Source of the DNA: Bacillota bacterium
Lineage (GTDB): Bacteria; Bacillota; Clostridia; Lachnospirales; Lachnospiraceae
Length of the DNA: 30,116 nt
Assembly: GCA_023415655.1 (NCBI GenBank)
Contig: JAEZKD010000132.1
Location: 1 to 30,116, forward strand
Direction of reading: 5' to 3'
The translations under genes were made by a program, and so were the position numbers. The notes under the pieces are model-generated. The model had not been told where the DNA came from and ran no database searches. It was given only the letters and a program-made list of their open reading frames with translations. Shown here piece by piece: positions 16,470 to 24,149 of the stretch. How positions within the stretch are numbered: the stretch's first letter is position 1; each line of letters begins with the position of its first letter.

Positions 16470-17192
16470 ATGGCAAAAGGAAAAGAGACGTTACGACTGG
16501 ATAAGTATTTGGCTGATTTGAGTGTTGGTACTAGAACTGAGGTAAAGGAACTGATACGACGGGGACGAGTAGAGGTTGATGGTATTGTTTGCAAGCGACC
16601 AGAGGAAAAGGTCAATGTATCCGACCAGGTTGTTACCGTAGATGGTGTGGTTTGGTCCTATGTAACGATGGAATATTATATGTTGAACAAACCAGCGGGA
16701 GTGGTTTCTGCTACGAGTGATAAATTCGCAACGACAGTTGTGGATTTGATTGATACGAAATCAAGAAAGGATTTATTTCCAGTGGGGCGCTTAGATAAAG
16801 ACACCGAAGGTCTATTGCTGATTACCAATGATGGTGAACTTGCTCATCGCTTGTTGTCACCAAAGAAACATGTAGACAAGGTATACTATGCGAAAATAGA
16901 TGGCTGTGTGACGAAAGAGGATGTTAAGGCTTTTGCTTTGGGACTTGTTGTGGATGAAGAATTCACTGCGATGCCAGCAAAACTTGAGATCATAACTCAA
17001 GGAGAGGTTTCTGAAGTTTATATTACAATCAAGGAAGGAAAATTCCATCAGATTAAGCGAATGTTTGAGGCAGTTGGCAAGGAAGTAACTTATCTAAAGA
17101 GAATCTCGATGGGGTCCTTAACCTTAGATAAATCGCTGGGTCTAGGAGAATACCGATGCCTTACAGAGGAAGAAATTAAGTCATTAGGATGA
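16470..17192 (+). CDS. RsuA/RluB-family rRNA pseudouridine synthase
   Basis: A 240-residue pseudouridine synthase. An S4 RNA-binding domain (residues 8-60, RLDKYLADLSVGTRTEVKEL then RRGRVEVDG) is joined to the catalytic domain, with catalytic D109 in GRLDKDTEGLLL. MLNKPAGVVSA and EGKFHQIKRMFEAVG are the other family motifs. The family modifies either 16S (RsuA) or 23S (RluB/E/F) rRNA, and sequence alone does not separate these here. The intergenic gap before it is 31 bases without a strong ribosome binding site, so translation may be modest. The next gene starts 10 bases after its stop. Confidence 0.93.
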   Translation: MAKGKETLRLDKYLADLSVGTRTEVKELIRRGRVEVDGIVCKRPEEKVNVSDQVVTVDGVVWSYVTMEYYMLNKPAGVVSATSDKFATTVVDLIDTKSRKDLFPVGRLDKDTEGLLLITNDGELAHRLLSPKKHVDKVYYAKIDGCVTKEDVKAFALGLVVDEEFTAMPAKLEIITQGEVSEVYITIKEGKFHQIKRMFEAVGKEVTYLKRISMGSLTLDKSLGLGEYRCLTEEEIKSLG

Positions 17193-17202
17193 GAGGGATA
17201 GG

Positions 17203-17829
17203 ATGTTAGAAGGAAAAAAAGCAGTTATATTTGACTTAGATGGAACACTAGTGGATTCCATGTGGATGTGGAAGGCAATCGATATTGAATATCTTGCAAG
17301 CTTTGGGATTGAGTGCCCTAACGATTTGCAAAAGGCAATTGAAGGAAAGAGCTTTTCTGAAACAGCAGCTTATTTTAAAGAACGATTTCAATTAGAGCCA
17401 TCGGTTGAGGAAATCAAGGCATCCTGGAATCGTATGGCTTATGAGAAATATAAAAATGAGGTTCCTTTAAAGGAAGGAAGACTTGAATTGCTTTCACAAC
17501 TAAAAGCGATGGGAATCAAGGTGGGGATTGCTACAAGTAACTCAAGAGAGTTAGTAGATGCAGTGATTGAAAGTCTCAATATTGGTTTTTATTTTGATGA
17601 GATTCATACCTCCTGTGAAGTAAAGGCAGGAAAGCCAGCGCCAGATATCTATCTATTGGTTGCAAAGTGCCTAGGGGTAAAACCAGAGGAATGCCTTGTA
17701 TTCGAAGATGTGCCTCTTGGGATTATGGCAGGAAAGAATGCTGGTATGGAGGTCTGTGCAGTGGATGATGAATACTCAAAGGCTTGGATCGATGAGAAAA
17801 AGGAACTTGCAGATTATTGGATGGATTAA
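17203..17829 (+). CDS. HAD-superfamily sugar-phosphate phosphatase or phosphoglucomutase-like
   Basis: A 208-residue haloacid-dehalogenase-fold hydrolase. Motif I is FDLDGTLVDS with nucleophile D11 and acid/base D13; motif II is ATSNS; motif III is the Lys in KAGKPAPD; motif IV is FEDVPLGIMAGKNAGM. A helical cap of about 65 residues follows motif I, the beta-phosphoglucomutase/phosphatase type. The substrate is not predictable; small sugar phosphates or nucleotides are usual. It sits between two pseudouridine synthases; since some HAD enzymes of this clade dephosphorylate modified nucleotides, a link to RNA-modification products is conceivable but only inferred. Confidence 0.88.
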   Translation: MLEGKKAVIFDLDGTLVDSMWMWKAIDIEYLASFGIECPNDLQKAIEGKSFSETAAYFKERFQLEPSVEEIKASWNRMAYEKYKNEVPLKEGRLELLSQLKAMGIKVGIATSNSRELVDAVIESLNIGFYFDEIHTSCEVKAGKPAPDIYLLVAKCLGVKPEECLVFEDVPLGIMAGKNAGMEVCAVDDEYSKAWIDEKKELADYWMD

Positions 17830-17896
17830 AAGAGAACAAGCTGTAGATCAAGGGATTGAGAAGTCTGGTTGGCTTTTGATAAAGTAGAGGTATTGT

Positions 17897-18877
17897 GTGA
17901 AGGAAATAGTAATAACAAAGAATGAAGCAGGGCAAAGACTTGATAAATGGCTTGCAAAATATATGAGCAAGGCACCAAAAAGCTTCTTTTACAAGATGCT
18001 TCGGAAAAAGAATATTAAACTGAATTCAAGTAAGGCAGAGGGAAGTGAAAAACTGGTCGAAGGGGATAAAGTACAGCTTTATCTTGCAGAGGATACGATT
18101 GAAAGCTTCCAGGAAGCAGTGAAAATCGTAAAGGTGAAGCAGTCCTTAGATGTCTTATATGAAGATGAGGACGTGTTGATTCTCAACAAGCCAGTTGGGG
18201 TGTTATCCCAACGTGCCCAAAAGAAAGATATCTCTTTGGTAGAGATGGTAATATCTTATCTCTTAGATACCAAGGCGGTCACAGCAAAAGAACTAGAGAC
18301 ATTTAAACCTTCTATTTGTAACCGCTTGGACCGTAATACAAGCGGTCTTTTAGTTGCAGGAAAAAGTCTAGTTGGGTTGCAGACGATGGGACAATTGTTT
18401 CAGGATCGTTCCTTGCACAAGTACTATCGCTGTATCGTAAAGGGTGAAATGAAACAAGGGGAGAAGATTACAGGTTACCTCAAAAAGGATGAGAAAACGA
18501 ACAAAGTAACCGTATCTAAAACAAGAGATCATTGCATCGAATCAGAGGAAGAGAGTTCCTACATTGAGACGATGTATACACCGGTTCAGACTAGCAATGG
18601 CTTTACCTTATTAGAGGTATTGCTGATTACTGGTAAGACACATCAGATTCGAGCACATCTGGCGAGCATCGGACATCCTTTGGTTGGTGATTTTAAATAT
18701 GGGGATCCAAAGGTAAATCAGATGGTAAAGCAAAAATTTGGAGTAGATTATCAGCTCCTACATGCTTATCGGTTAGAATTCCCTATGTTAATGGATGCTT
18801 GCTCTTCCTTAAGTAATAAGGTGATTGTATGTAAGCCGCCTGAGAAGTTTCAACAAGTGGTATCTAAGCTATTGTAG
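17897..18877 (+). CDS. RluA-family (RluC/RluD-like) rRNA pseudouridine synthase
   Basis: A 326-residue pseudouridine synthase with an N-terminal S4 domain (about 10-60, GQRLDKWLAKYM) and the RluA catalytic domain. Catalytic D145 is in CNRLDRNTSGLLVAGKS. DEDVLILNKPVGVLSQ and TGKTHQIRAHLASIGHPLVGD are the family's nucleotide-pocket motifs. Related enzymes modify 23S rRNA. The start is a GTG (17897) behind GTAGAGG at 17885-17891; no better ATG occurs nearby, and the S4 domain would be cut by a later start. The recU ribosome binding site lies in the bases right after its stop codon, indicating close translational linkage. Confidence 0.92.
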   Translation: MKEIVITKNEAGQRLDKWLAKYMSKAPKSFFYKMLRKKNIKLNSSKAEGSEKLVEGDKVQLYLAEDTIESFQEAVKIVKVKQSLDVLYEDEDVLILNKPVGVLSQRAQKKDISLVEMVISYLLDTKAVTAKELETFKPSICNRLDRNTSGLLVAGKSLVGLQTMGQLFQDRSLHKYYRCIVKGEMKQGEKITGYLKKDEKTNKVTVSKTRDHCIESEEESSYIETMYTPVQTSNGFTLLEVLLITGKTHQIRAHLASIGHPLVGDFKYGDPKVNQMVKQKFGVDYQLLHAYRLEFPMLMDACSSLSNKVIVCKPPEKFQQVVSKLL

Positions 18878-18891
18878 AAAGGAGTTTGTTT

Positions 18892-19437
18892 ATGCCATCC
18901 TGGAATTCAAGAGGGTTACGTGGATCTGCGTTAGAAGAACTGATTAATATGACCATAGAAAAATATCGTGATAATAAACTTGCCTTGATTCAGAAGATAC
19001 CAACTCCAATCACACCAATTCAAATTGATAAAGAAAAAAGGCATATTACGTTAGCATACTTTGAACAAAGGAGTACTGTCGACTATATTGGGGCTGTTCA
19101 AGGGATTCCTGTCTGTTTTGATGCCAAGGAGTGTGCGGTGGATACCTTTGCACTGGCTAACATTCATGAACACCAAGTTGAATTCATGAAGGATTTTGAA
19201 GGACAAGGGGGAATAGCCTTTTTCCTTATCTACTATACGAAGAGGGATCAATTTTATTATCTTCGCTTTTCAGAACTACTCTCCTTTTGGAAACGGGCAA
19301 AGGAGGGAGGAAGAAAAAGCTTTCGTTATGAAGAATTAGCGCCTGAATTCTTCCTAAAAGCCAAAGGAGGAGTCCTTGTTCCATTCCTTGATTTTGTACA
19401 AAAGGACCTACAGATTCGGGATGAGGAGGAAGACTAA
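18892..19437 (+). CDS. recU: RecU Holliday-junction resolvase
   Basis: A 181-residue Holliday-junction nuclease of Gram-positive recombinational repair. The opening SWNSRGLRGSALEELIN is the RecU signature. The nuclease core includes VDYIGAVQGIPVCFDAKEC, carrying an Asp, an acidic residue before AK, and the catalytic Lys. The Glu of B. subtilis RecU (FEAK) is Asp here. HEHQVEFMKDFEGQGGIAFFLI continues the fold. The gene starts at ATG 18892, six bases after GAAAGGAG (18878-18885); a TTG at 18886 is less likely. In B. subtilis recU lies beside ponA, but here its neighbours are an rRNA modification gene and the his promoter. It is probably the last gene of the relQ run. Confidence 0.92.
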   Translation: MPSWNSRGLRGSALEELINMTIEKYRDNKLALIQKIPTPITPIQIDKEKRHITLAYFEQRSTVDYIGAVQGIPVCFDAKECAVDTFALANIHEHQVEFMKDFEGQGGIAFFLIYYTKRDQFYYLRFSELLSFWKRAKEGGRKSFRYEELAPEFFLKAKGGVLVPFLDFVQKDLQIRDEEED

Positions 19438-19440
19438 GGG

Positions 19441-19469
19441 TTGACAGATGGAATTAGGTGCTTTATAAT
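19441..19469 (+). promoter_or_regulatory. Perfect-consensus promoter of the histidine operon
   Basis: TTGACA at 19441-19446, a 17-base spacer and TATAAT at 19464-19469: a perfect sigma-A consensus three bases after the recU stop. Transcription should start near 19476, giving a leader of about 70 bases, too short for a T-box. Confidence 0.88.
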
Positions 19470-19522
19470 AAGCTAACTTAGTATGGTAATGAATTATCAC
19501 GTTACCATGATAAAGCACCTAA
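19454..19522. promoter_or_regulatory. Nested inverted repeats at the his promoter and leader
   Basis: TTAGGTGCTTTAT (19454-19466) is an exact reverse complement of ATAAAGCACCTAA (19510-19522). The left arm overlaps the promoter spacer and the first three bases of the -10; the right arm lies at about +35 to +47. Between them ATGGTAA (19483-19489) pairs with TTACCAT (19502-19508). Operator-like, but no known regulator motif is recognised. Confidence 0.55.
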
Positions 19523-19545
19523 TGACAGAAAAAGTAGGAGGGCGT

Positions 19546-20802
19546 ATGGATAAACTATTACATACTCCGGAGGGAGTAAGAGACATATACAATTCAGAAT
19601 GTACAAAGAAGATGCAATTAGAGCAAGCAATGCGAGAACGTATGCATCTTTATGGGTTTCATGACATTCAAACACCGATGTTCGAATTTTTTGATATTTT
19701 TAATCAAGAGCGAGGCACGGTTGCGAGTAAGGATATGTATAAATTCTTTGACCGAGAGGGGAATACGTTAGTCCTTCGTCCTGACATTACTCCTTCCATT
19801 GCACGTTGTGTTGCAAAATACTATCGTTTTGAAGGAATGCCAATCCGTTTGTGCTATTGTGGAAGTACCTTTATCAACAATAGTAGTTACCAAGGGAAAT
19901 TAAAGGAATGTACCCAACTTGGTGCAGAATTAGTCAATGATGCTTCGGTAGAAGCAGATGCAGAGATGATTGCATTGACGGTAGAATGTCTAAAAGAAGC
20001 TGGACTGGAGGAATTCCTAGTAGAGATAGGCCAAGCGGATTTTTTTGCAGGATTAATGGAAGAAGCAGCGTTAGAAGAAGAGGAAGTATTACAACTTCGA
20101 ATCTTAATTGAACAGAAAAATATGTTTGGTGTGGAAGAGCTCTTGGAGGGTAAGAAAATTGAGCCAAGCTTAAAACAAATCATTCTACAACTGCCTGAAC
20201 TTTTTGGGACCATTGACAAAATTAAGGCCATTCATGACACTTTAAAGAATGAACGTGCAAAGAATGCCTTACAGCGTTTGGAGCAGCTTTATGATTTGTT
20301 ATGCTGCTATGGGTATGAAAAATACATAACCTTTGATCTTGGGATGTTAAGCAAATTTAACTATTATACAGGAATCATCTTTCGTGCGATGACTTACGGA
20401 ACAGGAGATGCAATTATCACTGGTGGCCGATATGATTCCTTAGTTGGTCAGTTTGGTAAAAATGCACCTGCCATTGGTATGGCAGTGCTTGTGGATTCGC
20501 TTTTAGTAGCGTTAAGCAGACAAAAGTTAGACAAAGAAGTCATTGCAGATCATACCTTGATTTTATATCAGAGCAAAGCTCGTCCTATGGCAATTGGCTT
20601 AGCGAAGCATTTTCGTCAGGAAGGGATGAAGATTGAACTGATGACATATCAAGAGGAAACAGCAATTTCAGAATATGTGGAATATGCAAGAAGAAGTGGT
20701 ATTGGAGGTATCCTACATCTAAAGAATGAGACACAAGTGGACGTCATTCAAGCAGAGGATGGTTTGATACAACACGCAGATTTATCACAGCTGATGCAAT
20801 AA
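19546..20802 (+). CDS. hisZ: HisZ, ATP phosphoribosyltransferase regulatory subunit
   Basis: A histidyl-tRNA-synthetase paralogue of 418 residues that lost aminoacylation and instead forms the hetero-octamer with short HisG, catalysing and controlling the first step of histidine synthesis. The class II-like core is visible: HTPEGVRDIY, LRPDITPSIARCVAKYY, GKLKECTQLGAELV and TYGTGDAIITGGRYDSL. The anticodon-binding domain is reduced, as expected. The frame runs back to 19483, but AGGAGGG at 19536-19542 fixes ATG 19546; the earlier codons would lie in the operator-like leader. It begins the operon, followed after 30 bases by hisG. Confidence 0.95.
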   Translation: MDKLLHTPEGVRDIYNSECTKKMQLEQAMRERMHLYGFHDIQTPMFEFFDIFNQERGTVASKDMYKFFDREGNTLVLRPDITPSIARCVAKYYRFEGMPIRLCYCGSTFINNSSYQGKLKECTQLGAELVNDASVEADAEMIALTVECLKEAGLEEFLVEIGQADFFAGLMEEAALEEEEVLQLRILIEQKNMFGVEELLEGKKIEPSLKQIILQLPELFGTIDKIKAIHDTLKNERAKNALQRLEQLYDLLCCYGYEKYITFDLGMLSKFNYYTGIIFRAMTYGTGDAIITGGRYDSLVGQFGKNAPAIGMAVLVDSLLVALSRQKLDKEVIADHTLILYQSKARPMAIGLAKHFRQEGMKIELMTYQEETAISEYVEYARRSGIGGILHLKNETQVDVIQAEDGLIQHADLSQLMQ

Positions 20803-20832
20803 GCATCGGTAGAAGAATTGTTGGAGGATGCT

Positions 20833-21471
20833 ATGAAATATATTACGATTGCGTTAGCAAAAGGACGTCTTGCAAAAAAGGCGCTTGAGATATTAGAGAC
20901 GATCGGGATTACTTGCGAAGAAATGAAGGATCCAAACTCTAGAAAGCTCATATTTACAAACGAAGAATTAAAGATGAGATTCTTTCTTGCAAAAGCAAAT
21001 GATGTTCCAACTTATGTGGAATATGGAGCTGCTGATATCGGTATCGTAGGTAAGGATACGATTTTGGAAGAAGGAAGAAAGATGTATGAGGTACTGGATC
21101 TCAATCTAGGAAAGTGCCGTATGTGTGTGGCTGGTCCTAAGAGTGCGAAGGAATTATTACAGCATGGTGAATTAATTCGTGTTGCGACGAAATATCCGAA
21201 CATAGCAAAGGATTATTTTTATAATAAAAAGCATCAAACCGTAGAAATCATCAAATTAAATGGCTCCATTGAGCTTGCACCCATCGTAGGTTTGGCAGAA
21301 GTGATTGTCGATATTGTAGAAACAGGATCTACACTGCGTGAGAATGGGCTCGAGGTATTAGAAGAAATCTGCTCCTTATCTGCGAGAGTTGTGGTAAATC
21401 AAGTTAGTATGAAGATGGAGCATGAGCGAATTACAAAGATGATTACCGATTTGAGAACAGTCATTTCATAG
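20833..21471 (+). CDS. hisG: ATP phosphoribosyltransferase, short form
   Basis: First enzyme of histidine biosynthesis: condensation of ATP with PRPP. At 212 residues it is the short form lacking the C-terminal allosteric domain and needing HisZ, which is encoded immediately upstream. Motifs are ITIALAKGRLAKKALEIL at the N-terminus, ADIGIVGKDTILEE, and the PRPP-binding VDIVETGSTLRENGLEVL. The ATG at 20833 follows GGAGG at 20823-20827. hisD follows after 10 bases. Confidence 0.97.
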   Translation: MKYITIALAKGRLAKKALEILETIGITCEEMKDPNSRKLIFTNEELKMRFFLAKANDVPTYVEYGAADIGIVGKDTILEEGRKMYEVLDLNLGKCRMCVAGPKSAKELLQHGELIRVATKYPNIAKDYFYNKKHQTVEIIKLNGSIELAPIVGLAEVIVDIVETGSTLRENGLEVLEEICSLSARVVVNQVSMKMEHERITKMITDLRTVIS

Positions 21472-21481
21472 GAGGGGCCCA

Positions 21482-22780
21482 ATGAGAATTGTAGAATTGA
21501 ATCAGGAAACAAAGCAAAACATCTTAGAGAATTTATTAAAGCGTAGTCCAAATCAATATCGTCAGTATGAGGATACGGTACAAGCAATTCTTGCGAAGGT
21601 GCGTACTCGTAAGGATGAAGCAGTATTTGAATATACGCTGAAATTTGATCAAGCGAAGATCGATGCTTCTAACATTCTTGTCACCAAAGAAGAGATAGAA
21701 GAAGCATATCAGCTGTTAGATAAAAATGTACTAGAGGTTATTCGTAAAGCAATTGCTAACATCAAAGCATTTCATGAGAAACAAAGACAATACAGTTGGT
21801 TTGATTCTCAACCAAACGGAGTAATTCTTGGGCAAAAGGTTTCTCCAATTAGTGCGGTTGGAGTTTATGTACCAGGTGGCAAGGCAGCCTATCCATCAAG
21901 TGTATTGATGAATGTTATCCCAGCAAAGGTTGCAGGAGTGCAAAGGATTGCCATGACTACTCCTTGCTCAGCAGATGGTAAGGTTTATGCAGGAACCTTA
22001 GTTGCAGCCAACGAAGCAGGTGTGACAGAAATCTATAAGGTTGGTGGTGCTCAAGCAATTGCAGCGCTTGCTTATGGAACGCAGAGTATTGCTAAGGTGG
22101 ATAAGATTGTAGGACCAGGGAATATCTATGTAGCACTTGCCAAAAAAGCAGTATATGGTCATGTGAGTATTGATTCGATCGCTGGACCAAGTGAAATCTT
22201 AGTTTTAGCAGATGAGACTGCGAATGCTCGCTATGTAGCAGCGGACCTATTATCACAAGCAGAGCATGATGAACTAGCTTCTGCAATCTTAATTACAACA
22301 AGTAAGGAGCTTGCAACTGAAGTTTCACGGGAAGTGGATGAATTCGTAGCCAAGCTAGATAGGAGAGCAATTCTTGAAAAGTCTTTAGAGAATTATGGAT
22401 ACATACTAATTGCCTCCTCCTTAGAGGAAGCGATTAATACAGCTAACGAGATTGCGTCAGAGCATCTTGAAATAGTAACTAAGAATCCTTTTGAGGTAAT
22501 GACAAAGATACAGAATGCAGGAGCAATCTTTCTTGGGGAGTATTCCTCAGAACCTTTGGGGGATTACTTTGCAGGACCGAATCATGTATTGCCTACGAAT
22601 GGAACTGCAAAATTTTTCTCAGCGTTAAGTGTGGATGATTTTATTAAGAAATCAAGTATTATCTCATATTCTAAGGAAGCCTTAGAACCAATTTATAAAG
22701 ATATTATAGAGTTTGCTACAGCAGAAGGCTTAACTGCTCATGCCAATTCGATAGCAGTACGTTTTAAAGAGAACGAATAG
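21482..22780 (+). CDS. hisD: Histidinol dehydrogenase
   Basis: Zinc- and NAD-dependent oxidation of L-histidinol to L-histidine, the last two steps of the pathway. The 432 residues match the family length. Motifs are VGVYVPGGKAAYPSSVLMN, VGPGNIYVALAKK, IDSIAGPSEILVLAD, the zinc ligand pair in QAEHDE, the base SEHLEI and FAGPNHVLPTNGTAKF. The start follows AGGAGGGG at 21471-21478, with the first bases overlapping the hisG stop. Fully intact. Confidence 0.97.
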   Translation: MRIVELNQETKQNILENLLKRSPNQYRQYEDTVQAILAKVRTRKDEAVFEYTLKFDQAKIDASNILVTKEEIEEAYQLLDKNVLEVIRKAIANIKAFHEKQRQYSWFDSQPNGVILGQKVSPISAVGVYVPGGKAAYPSSVLMNVIPAKVAGVQRIAMTTPCSADGKVYAGTLVAANEAGVTEIYKVGGAQAIAALAYGTQSIAKVDKIVGPGNIYVALAKKAVYGHVSIDSIAGPSEILVLADETANARYVAADLLSQAEHDELASAILITTSKELATEVSREVDEFVAKLDRRAILEKSLENYGYILIASSLEEAINTANEIASEHLEIVTKNPFEVMTKIQNAGAIFLGEYSSEPLGDYFAGPNHVLPTNGTAKFFSALSVDDFIKKSSIISYSKEALEPIYKDIIEFATAEGLTAHANSIAVRFKENE

Positions 22781-22805
22781 CACAAGGATACAAAGAGGAG
22801 GAAAC

Positions 22806-23396
22806 ATGAGTAGAGTTGCAAAAATCACAAGAACAACGAAAGAAACGGATATTACAATTGAGTTAGATCTTGATGGTACAGGTAACGCCAAAGTGGATAC
22901 TGGTATCGGTTTTTTTGATCATATGTTACTTAGCTTTGCAAAGCATGGTTTTTTTGATTTGAAGCTCCATGTCAAAGGGGATTTGTATGTGGATGCTCAT
23001 CATACCGTAGAAGATACAGGTATTGTGTTAGGTCAAGCAATTCGTCAAGCTCTTGGTCTTAAGGAAGGAATTCGACGCTATGGATCCTTTCTTTTGCCGA
23101 TGGATGAGACCTTAGTGCTTTGTGCAATTGATCTTTCAGGAAGGCCTTATCTTAACTTCAAGGCTGAATTGACACAAGAAAAAGTAGGGTATATGGATAC
23201 TGAGCTAGTGCGTGAGTTTTTCTATGCAATCTCGTATAGCGCTGGCATGAACCTTCATATCAAGCAGATGGATGGTACGAACAACCATCATATCGTAGAA
23301 GCAATGTTCAAAGCCTTTGCGAAAGCTTTGGACGAAGCTTGTTCCATTGATGACAGAATTCAGGGAGTATTATCAACGAAAGGGACTGTGGAATAA
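22806..23396 (+). CDS. hisB: Imidazoleglycerol-phosphate dehydratase
   Basis: Dehydrates imidazole-glycerol-phosphate to imidazole-acetol-phosphate. This is the monofunctional 196-residue enzyme without a histidinol-phosphatase domain. Manganese-binding histidine motifs are present: GIGFFDHML, DAHHTVEDTGIVLGQA, the second-half GTNNHHIVEAMFKAFA. AGAGGAGG at about 22794-22801 precedes the ATG at 22806. A separate histidinol-phosphate phosphatase must therefore be encoded elsewhere. Confidence 0.97.
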   Translation: MSRVAKITRTTKETDITIELDLDGTGNAKVDTGIGFFDHMLLSFAKHGFFDLKLHVKGDLYVDAHHTVEDTGIVLGQAIRQALGLKEGIRRYGSFLLPMDETLVLCAIDLSGRPYLNFKAELTQEKVGYMDTELVREFFYAISYSAGMNLHIKQMDGTNNHHIVEAMFKAFAKALDEACSIDDRIQGVLSTKGTVE

Positions 23397-23409
23397 GAAA
23401 GGAGCTTAC

Positions 23410-24129
23410 ATGAGACTATATCCAGCGATTGATATTAAGAATGGACAGTGTGTTCGACTAAGACAGGGACAATTTCATAATGTGGAGGTGTACTCTCACG
23501 TTCCTTCACAGATGGCAAAAGAGTGGGAGAGGCTTGGAGCTTCTTACATTCATCTTGTTGACTTAGATGGTGCCTTGGCAGGACATGGTGTCAATGATGA
23601 GGTAATAAAGGAAATTGTCAATACTGTCAAAGTACCAATTCAAGTGGGCGGAGGAATTCGTACCATTCAGGATGTGGAGCATAAATTAAATCTTGGTGTT
23701 ACAAGAGTAATTATTGGTACGAAAGCAGTGGAAAATCCTCAATTTATTCGTGAGGTTATTGCAACCTTTGGTGCGGATAAGATCGTCATTGGCATTGATG
23801 CGAAAAATGGGATGGTTGCAATTGAGGGTTGGGAAAAGATAAGTAATTATAATGCAGTGTCCCTCGCTCTTACGATGAAGGAGATGGGAGTGCAAAATAT
23901 TGTATATACCGATATTGCAAAGGATGGTATGTTACAAGGGCCAAATGTTGAGCATACGAAAGAAATGGTAGAGGTGACGGGTCTAAATATCATTGCCTCT
24001 GGTGGAGTCTCCTCCATGAAGGATTTAGAAGCACTATCCATGGTCAAAGTATCTGGTGCAATTATTGGGAAAGCACTTTATGAAAAACGAATTCAGCTAG
24101 ATAAGGCCATCGAATTGTTTGAAAAATAG
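23410..24129 (+). CDS. hisA: ProFAR isomerase (phosphoribosylformimino isomerase)
   Basis: A 239-residue (beta-alpha)8 barrel that isomerises ProFAR to PRFAR. Catalytic Asp motifs occur at the ends of strands 1 and 5: YPAIDIKNGQCVRLRQG (D8) and YTDIAKDGMLQGPN. The phosphate-binding VGGGIRT and ASGGVSS are intact. The frame is open back to 23317 inside hisB, but GAAAGGAG at 23397-23404 fixes the ATG at 23410. hisH and hisF, which usually flank hisA, are missing here. Confidence 0.97.
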   Translation: MRLYPAIDIKNGQCVRLRQGQFHNVEVYSHVPSQMAKEWERLGASYIHLVDLDGALAGHGVNDEVIKEIVNTVKVPIQVGGGIRTIQDVEHKLNLGVTRVIIGTKAVENPQFIREVIATFGADKIVIGIDAKNGMVAIEGWEKISNYNAVSLALTMKEMGVQNIVYTDIAKDGMLQGPNVEHTKEMVEVTGLNIIASGGVSSMKDLEALSMVKVSGAIIGKALYEKRIQLDKAIELFEK

Positions 24130-24149
24130 AAACATAAAGGAGTCAAGAC

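Noticed and set aside
19476..19545. T-box or his leader peptide upstream of hisZ
   Set aside because: The leader is about 70 bases, has no T-box sequence and no run of histidine codons.
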